DNA from: Vibrio aerogenes
GTDB taxonomy: Bacteria; Pseudomonadota; Gammaproteobacteria; Enterobacterales; Vibrionaceae
Reading direction: 5' to 3'
NCBI RefSeq assembly: GCF_024346755.1
Contig: NZ_AP024861.1
Span: 3,162,001 to 3,226,000 of the forward strand
DNA length: 64,000 bases
The notes under the pieces were generated by a model. The model was not told the DNA's origin. It did no database searches and saw nothing but the letters and a program-made list of their open reading frames with translations. The translations under genes were made by a program, and so were the position numbers. Shown here piece by piece: positions 57,126 through 64,000 of the stretch; positions within the stretch are counted from its first letter, which is position 1, and the number at the start of each line of letters is the position of its first letter.

Positions 57126-57910
57126 TAGTTCAGTCCCCCATCACGGACTTTCGCCAGAAACGGCCCAAAGCCCATATCACCTAACCAGAAATCAAACTGG
57201 TGTTGCACACCGTTACTGGTTAGTGTTGCGCCTGACAGACCATCAACACCATGCTCGGAACCAGCCGGAGCACCACCTTTAACAATTTTGATGGCAGGAT
57301 GATGACTTTCATCGAATAGCTTTTTACCCACAAAGAGAGCACGCCAGTTCGGGTTTTCGACTTCTCCACCCAATCCAGGAGTTTCTCCCTGTTCATAATA
57401 AACAATCCCGTCAACAGTATTACCATCCGTTTCAACAGCAACGAAGGCATACATCATGGACCAGAGACCATTACCATGAATCGGTAAAATCAGACGAGTC
57501 ACTTTGCCATTCTGTTTCACCAGATAGACAAGACCATAGTCAGCCCGTCTGCCAATTTTAGCAACATCCTGAGCTGGCGTTAATTTAACCGATTGATTCT
57601 TTTCTTTCGCAGCGCTTCTCTGATCATACTCAGCCGCTGTAACACCATCTGCTGTTTTATCAGTCAGCTCACCAGTCTTAAAAATAACCAGTTTAGGTTC
57701 AATGAAAGCGCTGTAAAGTTCAGACACACTTCCGGACGACAGGTCTACTCCGGAGACTTCCAGAATTTTTTCCTGTTTATCTAATGCTGCATTGGCCTGC
57801 TGCTTACTGCGCAGTCCAACTGCTGCTGCTGAAACGATAATTGAGCACACTAAACTCAATGCGATAACAACAAACAGCGTTTTTTTAATGCTATCGTTAT
57901 TGCTTGCCAT
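57125..57910 (-). CDS. nqrC: Na+-NQR subunit C
   Basis: 261 residues. One N-terminal membrane helix and a periplasmic domain carrying covalent FMN on the Thr of [13 protein letters not shown], the ApbE flavinylation motif. GYCB-like LYVEQ... region [19 protein letters not shown] is typical. Overlaps the end of nqrB by 14 bases. Confidence 0.96.
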   Translation of the reverse strand: MASNNDSIKKTLFVVIALSLVCSIIVSAAAVGLRSKQQANAALDKQEKILEVSGVDLSSGSVSELYSAFIEPKLVIFKTGELTDKTADGVTAAEYDQRSAAKEKNQSVKLTPAQDVAKIGRRADYGLVYLVKQNGKVTRLILPIHGNGLWSMMYAFVAVETDGNTVDGIVYYEQGETPGLGGEVENPNWRALFVGKKLFDESHHPAIKIVKGGAPAGSEHGVDGLSGATLTSNGVQHQFDFWLGDMGFGPFLAKVRDGGLN

Positions 57911-59144
57911 AACGCGCTAATCTCCGTTTGATGTTCTTTTCAACAACAATGTGGTCAAACAATGGTGCAAATAAATTCGAGAATAAGATCGCCAGCATCA
58001 TCCCTTCTGGATAAGCAGGATTCACCACCCGAATTAAGACACACATGACACCAATCAATATCCCATAAGCCCACTTCCCTTTATTCGTGAAAGAAGCAGA
58101 GACAGGATCTGTTGCCATAAAGAACATACCAAAAGCGAAGCCACCCAAAACAAGGTGCCAGTGCCATGGCATACTAAACATAGGGTTGGTATCAGAACCA
58201 ATGACATTGAATAAAGTCGACAGCGCAATCATGCCGATCATCACACCCGCAATGATACGCCAGGATGCAATTCCCATGTAAACAATAAAGGCAGCGCCAA
58301 TAGCAAGAGCTAATGTCGATACTTCTCCCATAGAACCGGGAATATTACCGATAAATGCATCCGCCCAGCTGATCGCTTCACCAGTCACATTATTGATGAG
58401 TGCATGACTTCCACCCTGAGCCCACTGACTCAGGGCTGTTGCACCAGAAAAACCATCAGCAGCAGTCCAGACAACATCACCTGAAATTTGCGCAGGATAA
58501 GCAAAGAACAGGAAGGCGCGCCCCGCTAAAGCAGGGTTCAGGAAGTTTCTGCCGGTACCACCAAAGATTTCTTTAGCAACGACAACCCCGAAAGTAATTC
58601 CCAGAGCAGCCTGCCAAAGCGGTAATGTTGGCGGGACAATCAATGCAAACAAAATGGATGTAACAAAAAAGCCTTCGTTGACTTCATGTTTGCGCACCAT
58701 GCAGAACAGGACTTCCCAGAAGCCACCGACCAGAAACACAACCAGATAGATTGGCAGGAAGTATGTCGCCCCCAGGAGCATTTTACTTCCCCATCCGGCA
58801 TCTCCGGTCATAGATCCGCCTAATGCATCCACCAACCAGTAATGCCAGTTTGCATGGATTGCATTTGTAAAATCAGCGCCCTCATATATATGGTTTAGCG
58901 CAGCAATGGCTTGCCCGCCTGCATTGTACATCCCCCAGAACATTGCAGGGAATACAGCAAGCCAAACCATAATCATGATCCGCTTTAAATCAACGCTGTC
59001 ACGGACATGAGAGCTTCTTTTTGTGACGGTTCCTGGCGTATAAAAGACTGTCGCTGCCGCTTCATACAACGGAAACCACTTTTCGTATTTACCACCCGCT
59101 TCAAAGTGAGGCTCTATGTCTTCAAGATATTTTTTAAGACCCAT
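57897..59144 (-). CDS. nqrB: Na+-NQR subunit B
   Basis: 415 residues, about ten membrane helices. Carries the second covalent FMN at the Thr of [14 protein letters not shown] and the sodium path. Cytoplasmic N-terminus [38 protein letters not shown] and [19 protein letters not shown] are family hallmarks. Two genes upstream of the rest of the flavin chain. Confidence 0.97.
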   Translation of the reverse strand: MGLKKYLEDIEPHFEAGGKYEKWFPLYEAAATVFYTPGTVTKRSSHVRDSVDLKRIMIMVWLAVFPAMFWGMYNAGGQAIAALNHIYEGADFTNAIHANWHYWLVDALGGSMTGDAGWGSKMLLGATYFLPIYLVVFLVGGFWEVLFCMVRKHEVNEGFFVTSILFALIVPPTLPLWQAALGITFGVVVAKEIFGGTGRNFLNPALAGRAFLFFAYPAQISGDVVWTAADGFSGATALSQWAQGGSHALINNVTGEAISWADAFIGNIPGSMGEVSTLALAIGAAFIVYMGIASWRIIAGVMIGMIALSTLFNVIGSDTNPMFSMPWHWHLVLGGFAFGMFFMATDPVSASFTNKGKWAYGILIGVMCVLIRVVNPAYPEGMMLAILFSNLFAPLFDHIVVEKNIKRRLARYGKQ

Positions 59145-59149
59145 GGAGA

Positions 59150-60490
59150 TTACCCTTCCTTCTCAATCGTATCGAGGCATTCACGAAGGAGTTGACCATA
59201 TTCGTATTTGCCCGGACATACAAAGGTACACAATGCAAGATCTTCTTCATCAAGCTCTAAAATGCCCAGACGCTGAGCACTTTCAAGATCACCTGCACAG
59301 ATATCACGAAGCAGTAACGTTGGCTCAATATCGAGCGGCATTACTTTCTCGTAATTTCCAATCGGAACCATGGCTCTGTCACTACCATTCGTCGAGGTAG
59401 TCATGTTGAAAAGCTGTCCTTTGAACAGATGCCCAAGGAAAGAACGTGTCACTGAGAACTTTCGTTTTCCAGGCATTGCCCAGCCCAAAAATTCTTTATC
59501 ACGACCTTCACGAAGCACAGAAACCTGAAGGTGATAGCGACCGAGGTAAGCATGAGGCCCAGAAGCTTTCGTGCCTGTTAACACAGAACCGGAAATGACT
59601 CTGACTTCACCTGGCATTAACTCGTTATTAGTCAGGTCATCCAGACTCGCACCAATAACAGTTCTGACCAGACGAGGCTGATTCACAACAGGACCGGCAA
59701 GAGACACCACACGATCAGTGTAAAGCTCACCAGTCAAAAACAGATGACCAATGGCAATCACATCCTGATAATTTACAGACCAGGCGACACGCTCAGCATT
59801 TACCGGATATAAATGATGCATATGAGTTCCGGCAAGCCCAGCGGGATGAGGGCCTTCAAACACATGTTCTTCAACATTAGACTGAGAGGATCGAGGTAAA
59901 CTCTTTCCATGTTTACATACATAAACTTTGCTTTCTGTCAGTCCAGATAACACATCTAAACCAGCAATGAAAGCATCAGCCTGTTCATTGATAACTAATT
60001 GAGGATCTGCAGCCAAAGGATTCGTATCTATAGCAGTTACAAAAATTGCTTTGGTTGTAGAATCAATAGCAGGAACCTTGCTAAATGGCCGGGTACGTAA
60101 CGCAGTCCATAATCCGGAATCAACCAGCTGTGTTTTGATCTGGTCTCGACTCAGACTACCCAGTTGAGAGGCTTCAAATTTATCGAATGTCACCTGTCCA
60201 TCGCCTGAAACCTCAATCACAACAGATTGAAGCACACGCTTTGCACCACGGTTGACTTCGATAACTTTACCGCTCACCGGAGAAGTAAATTTCACTCCCG
60301 GGTTCTTCTTATCTTCAAAAAGGACCTGAGCTTTCTTTACTTCATCACCTACGCGAACATGCATTGTTGGACGCATGCCGACGTACTCTTCGCCAAGCAA
60401 GGCGACTTTGCTGATGGCTTTGCCATCATTTATCACCTGGGAAGGCGTTCCTGCAATAGGAAGGTCCAACCCTTTTTTTATTGTAATCAT
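59150..60490 (-). CDS. nqrA: Na+-NQR subunit A
   Basis: 446 residues from [14 protein letters not shown] (ATG at 60490), the usual start; the frame extends four codons further. Soluble cytoplasmic subunit at the quinone side. [20 protein letters not shown] and [20 protein letters not shown] lie in the biotinyl-lipoyl-like N-terminal fold; [20 protein letters not shown] and [20 protein letters not shown] are conserved. First gene of the operon. Confidence 0.97.
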   Translation of the reverse strand: MITIKKGLDLPIAGTPSQVINDGKAISKVALLGEEYVGMRPTMHVRVGDEVKKAQVLFEDKKNPGVKFTSPVSGKVIEVNRGAKRVLQSVVIEVSGDGQVTFDKFEASQLGSLSRDQIKTQLVDSGLWTALRTRPFSKVPAIDSTTKAIFVTAIDTNPLAADPQLVINEQADAFIAGLDVLSGLTESKVYVCKHGKSLPRSSQSNVEEHVFEGPHPAGLAGTHMHHLYPVNAERVAWSVNYQDVIAIGHLFLTGELYTDRVVSLAGPVVNQPRLVRTVIGASLDDLTNNELMPGEVRVISGSVLTGTKASGPHAYLGRYHLQVSVLREGRDKEFLGWAMPGKRKFSVTRSFLGHLFKGQLFNMTTSTNGSDRAMVPIGNYEKVMPLDIEPTLLLRDICAGDLESAQRLGILELDEEDLALCTFVCPGKYEYGQLLRECLDTIEKEG

Positions 60491-60909
60491 ACGCACTTGC
60501 ACTATTTTATCGGGAAAAAGATTCTTTTGACTGTATTTTCAGCTTAACCCAGACCTGAACTTTATCAATCTGAGTCCAATCAATCTGACACGACATTTCA
60601 CCAACGGTTTCCGTTTTATCACCGGAACCATGATTGTCACTTTACAAAAATAACCACTTTAGTAATAAGGTTACCTATACACAGGCGAAAAAGTGTAACA
60701 CCGTTTAACCTTATAACACTATGCATAAAATTAACGATCATGCATTCAAAACGCATGACGCCAAGACAGACAAAAACTTCAATGCAGTCGTTGGTATTAT
60801 CTGCAATTATATGCACTTAATTATCTGCTCAATCTTATTTTTCAAAAAGATCTACTTGACTAAAAAATATGCTTTAGCTCACAAGCTAATATGATGGGAT
60901 ACTTACCAG
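60491..60909. other. nqr upstream region
   Basis: 419 bases between nqrA and bolA, both on the minus strand. Contains the bolA terminator (60862-60889), an imperfect hairpin GGTTCCG/CGGAAACC (about 60606-60630 on the minus strand) and AT-rich sequence. The nqr promoter must be here, but I could not pick a convincing -35/-10 pair. No ORF of note, no tRNA. Confidence 0.6.
60862..60889 (-). terminator. bolA terminator
   Basis: TTAGCT (60874-60879), loop CACA, AGCTAA (60884-60889). On the minus strand a six-base T run follows after a short gap (60863-60869). Lies 20 bases after the bolA stop. Confidence 0.55.
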
Positions 60910-61221
60910 TTAATCTTTCAGTCGACCACCGAAACACATCGGACTATCGGGAGCCTCTTGTTGCTGACTCCATTGCTCTGGCGTATATGTATGAATTGAT
61001 AACGCATGCACACACTCCTCCAGTTCTTCGGCTAACACCTGATTCACAGCCCGATGCTGTTCGATCAAACGTTTACCTTCGAAAAACTTACTGGCTATGA
61101 CCACTTTAAAGTGGCTCTCTGAGCCTTTGGGAACGTTATGCATATAACTTTCGTTGAGCACTTGTAAATAGTCTGGACGAAACGCTTCTGTTAACTTGGC
61201 TTCGATCACATCTTGAATCAT
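60910..61221 (-). CDS. bolA: BolA-family protein
   Basis: 103 residues. BolA proteins bind monothiol glutaredoxins through iron-sulfur clusters and affect cell shape and biofilm formation. The signature is [29 protein letters not shown] with the conserved FxGxxxxxxHRxV pattern (key residues F, H, R), followed by [19 protein letters not shown]. Standard size. Divergent from rlmG. Confidence 0.95.
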   Translation of the reverse strand: MIQDVIEAKLTEAFRPDYLQVLNESYMHNVPKGSESHFKVVIASKFFEGKRLIEQHRAVNQVLAEELEECVHALSIHTYTPEQWSQQQEAPDSPMCFGGRLKD

Positions 61222-61405
61222 TTAACTTCCTCTTCTGGTTTCCCGGAGAATGAATCTGCTTAATTATAATACTTATATCCGGTGAAACACTTACAGCTGT
61301 ATATATTACTATTCATCAGTCAATCAAGAAAGGTTTAGGTTCCTAGTTTATGCAGCATTTGAGACAATAATCGGATATTTAATTGATAAATACATATGCA
61401 ACCCA

Positions 61406-62545
61406 ATGAAAAACGAACTACAATTTTCTGATCGAACATTAAAATTATCTCGCTATCCATATCGTTCAAATGACAGTTTGCAAGCTTGGGATGCAGGTGA
61501 TGAATATATTATTCGTTATACAGAAGAGGAAATGTCGCTCCTCCCAGACCAAAAGATACTCATTCTGAATGATCACTTTGGTGCTCTGTCCTGCTGGTTT
61601 TCGCAACATCATCAAGTGACAACGATGAGTGATTCTTTCCTTTCTCATCAGGGAATCCGGCGTAATCTAGAAGAAAATGACTGTCCTTCTGTTCGCTTAT
61701 TAACGACGATGGATAGCCTACCTCAACACATAGATTTCGTGCTGCTGAAACTGCCGAAAATCAACCGCCACCTGATATGGCAATTGATACAAATTCGCCA
61801 GAATCTGTCACCTGACTGCCAGGTAATTGCAGTAAATAAAGCCAGGGAAATCCATACATCCACCCTAAGGTTATTTGAGAAATATCTGGGCCATACAACC
61901 ACATCACTTGCATGGAAAAAACATCGTCTGATCTTCTCAGCACCGGATGTTTCTACACATCACCCCGATCAGACACAAGAACTCACATGGCCGGTGGAAG
62001 GTGAATCCATTCATTTAATCAATCTGCCTAATGTCTATTCAGGTGAAAAGTTAGATTTGGGGGCTCGCTTTTTCCTGACGCACTTACCACAAGACCCTAA
62101 ATTTAAACATATTATCGATCTTGGATGTGGTAATGGCGTCCTTGCTGTCAAAGCCAGGCAACTGAATCCACAGGCTGCAATAACCTGTATTGATGAAAGC
62201 TTTATGGCGGTCGAATCCGCAAGACAAAATTTACAACACCATTTTTCTGATTGCGAAAACATTCGTTGTATTGCAAATAACTGTCTTGATGAATTCAAAG
62301 GAAACTCTGCTGACTTAGTTTTGTGTAACCCTCCATTCCACCAGCAAACGGCAATCACAGATCACATCGCCTGGCAGATGTTCTGTGATGCAAAGCATGT
62401 TCTGAATAAAGGAGGACAATTATTAGTGATCGGCAACCGTCACCTCGGCTACGATGGAAAACTGACAAGAATATTTGGAAAAACTAGCGTAAAAACTGTC
62501 GCGGCTAACAAAAAATTTGTTATCTTACAGGCAACTAAAGGTTAA
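61406..62545 (+). CDS. rlmG: 23S rRNA (guanine-1835-N2)-methyltransferase
   Basis: 379 residues, close to E. coli RlmG in length and order of motifs. N-terminal degenerate methyltransferase-like domain (LQAWDAGDEYIIRY, LILNDHFGALSCWF, IHTSTLRLFEKYLG, TTTSLAWKKHRLI) and a C-terminal catalytic domain with SAM motif IIDLGCGNGVLAVKA, CIDESFMAV and the N2-guanine signature LCNPPFHQQTAITDH. Distinguished from the related RsmC by the N-terminal half and the HTSTL segment. Confidence 0.93.
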   Translation: MKNELQFSDRTLKLSRYPYRSNDSLQAWDAGDEYIIRYTEEEMSLLPDQKILILNDHFGALSCWFSQHHQVTTMSDSFLSHQGIRRNLEENDCPSVRLLTTMDSLPQHIDFVLLKLPKINRHLIWQLIQIRQNLSPDCQVIAVNKAREIHTSTLRLFEKYLGHTTTSLAWKKHRLIFSAPDVSTHHPDQTQELTWPVEGESIHLINLPNVYSGEKLDLGARFFLTHLPQDPKFKHIIDLGCGNGVLAVKARQLNPQAAITCIDESFMAVESARQNLQHHFSDCENIRCIANNCLDEFKGNSADLVLCNPPFHQQTAITDHIAWQMFCDAKHVLNKGGQLLVIGNRHLGYDGKLTRIFGKTSVKTVAANKKFVILQATKG

Positions 62546-62709
62546 CTTCATCTGAGTGACGTGCAACTTTTGCAATCAGAATAGATGAAAGAGAGCTACA
62601 ATCATGTAGCTGAGTCATTTATATACAGCGCTTTAAAGGCTGTTTAGAACCGATTTGCACACAAATAAGCACATCGACTTATGTGATACATCTTGAAAAG
62701 GAATCGATC

Positions 62710-63279
62710 ATGAAAAAACTGGTTATTGCAGCATCTATTGCTTTGCTTTCAGCCTGTTCAGCACCACAACAACAGCAAATTGACTTTTCCCCACAGCTGA
62801 CTCTGAGTCAAAGCCGTATTGTTGAAGGCAAATCCTTCACGATGATGAGTAAAGACGTCAGAACAGCACAATATGTCGCACTTGTTGACAGCGGACACGC
62901 GAACATTGATCCGGTTCATTCTCACCAGAACGTACGTATTACGATTGAGAATGCACTTTCCAAACAGTTTGCATCTCAAGGCTTTAACATGAGTGTGAAC
63001 AGTGAAAATACAGTAACAGCTGAGATTCAGGAAGCGCTTGTTTCTGTGAAACATTCCATTATGGAAAGTGAAATGAATGCCAGTGTTATCCTCGAGCTGA
63101 CCGCAGAAACACCAACCGGCAAAATTGTAAAAACTTATCGCGGTACAGCGAAGAAAACTTCACCATTCAGTGCTTCAAATGATGATATAGAAATGGTCTT
63201 TAACGATGTCGTCAGTCTGGTACTGAAGAAAGTTGCGGATGATGATGAGCTTAAAGCTTATATGCAGGAGCACTTTTAA
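62710..63279 (+). CDS. YajG-family lipoprotein
   Basis: 189 residues from the ATG at 62710 with AAGGA upstream; frame open to 62683. Lipoprotein signal MKKLVIAASIALLSAC with Cys16, next residue Ser, so probably outer-membrane sorted. The mature part is a small alpha/beta domain (about 30-185) of the YajG type, unknown function. The next genes, a cyclophilin and ampG, follow closely; E. coli yajG is also beside ampG, which supports the call. Confidence 0.85.
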   Translation: MKKLVIAASIALLSACSAPQQQQIDFSPQLTLSQSRIVEGKSFTMMSKDVRTAQYVALVDSGHANIDPVHSHQNVRITIENALSKQFASQGFNMSVNSENTVTAEIQEALVSVKHSIMESEMNASVILELTAETPTGKIVKTYRGTAKKTSPFSASNDDIEMVFNDVVSLVLKKVADDDELKAYMQEHF

Positions 63280-63861
63280 ATGCTGAAACATCTGTTTTTT
63301 CTCCTGTGTCTGACAAGTTACAGCGTGATGTCGGCACCTGAAGTTGTATTTGAAACGACCCAGGGAAATTTTACGCTGGAACTTGATGCTGAAAAGGCGC
63401 CTGTCACAGTCGAAAATTTTCTGCGCTATGTTGAAGACGGCAGTTATGTCGGAAGCATATTTCACCGGGTCATTCCGGGATTTATGGTTCAGGGTGGCGG
63501 TTTTAACAGCCAGATGAATCGTTTGAAATCTTATGCGCCAATCAAAAATGAAGCCAGTAATGGCCTGAAAAATTTAACTGCGACTATCGCAATGGCCAGA
63601 ACTCAAAACCCTGATTCAGCGACCAGACAGTTTTATATCAATCTTGTCGACAACCCTTTTCTTGATTATGGCGAACGTCCTCCCGGTTATGCCGTTTTTG
63701 GGCGGGTGACCTCTGGTTTTTCTGCTATTCAGGCCATTGGGAAGCAGAAAACCAAAACGACAGGTCATATGCAGAATGTACCGGTAAAACCTATTGTCAT
63801 TACCAAAGTGACTCTGCTGAAAGAGAAAAGCACACCAGAGCCGCAGAAAGTGGCAAACTAG
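63280..63861 (+). CDS. Peptidyl-prolyl cis-trans isomerase, cyclophilin type
   Basis: 193 residues. ATG follows the yajG stop directly, AGGAG inside the end of that gene. Signal peptide MLKHLFFLLCLTSYSVMSA, then a short bacterial cyclophilin: VENFLRYVEDGSYVGSIFHRVIPGFMVQGGG contains the catalytic FHR and GGG motifs (key residues F, H, R, Q), with ATIAMARTQNPDSATRQFYINL and YAVFGRVTSG. Periplasmic like PpiA. Ten bases before ampG. Confidence 0.94.
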   Translation: MLKHLFFLLCLTSYSVMSAPEVVFETTQGNFTLELDAEKAPVTVENFLRYVEDGSYVGSIFHRVIPGFMVQGGGFNSQMNRLKSYAPIKNEASNGLKNLTATIAMARTQNPDSATRQFYINLVDNPFLDYGERPPGYAVFGRVTSGFSAIQAIGKQKTKTTGHMQNVPVKPIVITKVTLLKEKSTPEPQKVAN

Positions 63862-63871
63862 GCTGACAGGC

Positions 63872-64000
63872 ATGTTGTCAAATACTGCTATCTCATGGAA
63901 AGAAACATTACGAAGCTACATGGACCGGCGACTTGCCTGGGTACTGATGCTGGGTTGCTCAAGTGGCTTTCCGTGGGTATTAATTGGTTCGAATATGTCA
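63872..64000 (+). CDS. ampG: Muropeptide permease AmpG, N-terminal end (partial)
   Basis: 43 codons from the ATG at 63872 to the window edge. The start SWKETLRSYMDRRLAWVLML and the first membrane segment with GCSSGFPWVLIGSNMS match AmpG, which imports anhydro-muropeptides for recycling. The rest lies outside. It is in the yajG-cyclophilin-ampG run. Confidence 0.9.
   Translation, partial: MLSNTAISWKETLRSYMDRRLAWVLMLGCSSGFPWVLIGSNMS

Noticed and set aside
60874..60889. CRP-like half site TGTGA upstream of nqrA
   Set aside because: Only one half matches and it coincides with the bolA terminator, about 380 bases from nqrA.

Overview
The window reads as chromosomal core DNA of a Vibrionaceae bacterium (Vibrio or a close relative). 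The evidence is the Na+-translocating NADH:quinone reductase operon with apbE and nqrM, a full crl-frsA-gpt-pepD block, protein sequences that look Vibrio-like throughout, and a gene order that I recall from Vibrio chromosome 1. Coding density is high. I see no insertion sequence, prophage, CRISPR array, tRNA or rRNA. The two ends cut genes: the end of fadE on the left and the start of ampG on the right.

Layout. 1-7.4 kb: fadE tail, a TIGR03503-type membrane protein, dnaQ back to back with rnhA, a yafS-like methyltransferase, gloB, mltD, a yafD-like phosphoesterase and glnB. 7.6-28.4 kb: a long minus-strand envelope and information-processing block (rpsB, tsf, pyrH, frr, uppS, cdsA, dxr, rseP, bamA, skp, lpxD, fabZ, lpxA, lpxB, rnhB, dnaE, accA, tilS), broken by several intrinsic terminators. 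28.7-34.4 kb, plus strand: map, glnD, a DUF3461 gene and a yegD-like Hsp70 relative. 34.5-43 kb, minus strand: proB, proA, nrdR, riboflavin genes ribD-ribE-ribBX-ribH, nusB, thiL and pgpA. 43-47 kb: crl, frsA, gpt and a purine permease. 47.8-50.7 kb: pepD and an NSS-family transporter. 50.9-53.1 kb: a LexA-controlled operon of a radical SAM protein and dinB. 53.2-60.5 kb: nqrABCDEF, apbE and nqrM. 60.9-64 kb: bolA, rlmG, a yajG-like lipoprotein, a cyclophilin and ampG.

How the genes connect. GlnD modifies GlnB (PII), so the nitrogen-sensing pair is present though 22 kb apart. The lpx/fabZ/bamA/skp/rseP/cdsA/uppS/dxr block joins lipid A synthesis, outer-membrane protein assembly, phospholipid, undecaprenyl phosphate and isoprenoid synthesis, with a sigma-E-like promoter inside rseP facing bamA. 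ApbE attaches FMN to NqrB and NqrC, and NqrM is the maturation factor of the same complex. The purine permease and gpt form a salvage operon under a good PurR-type operator.

Most noteworthy signals. (1) The 829-base gap between the permease and pepD holds a structured intergenic element, an orphan minus-strand terminator, a small plus-strand ORF, a 21-bp palindrome, and a leader-peptide/antiterminator/terminator arrangement before pepD. (2) An almost consensus SOS box sits on the promoter of a radical SAM-dinB operon. (3) A stable-RNA-like promoter with a GC-rich discriminator stands in front of the yegD-like gene, with no stable RNA after it. I found no large undescribed multi-gene system; the new material is regulatory.
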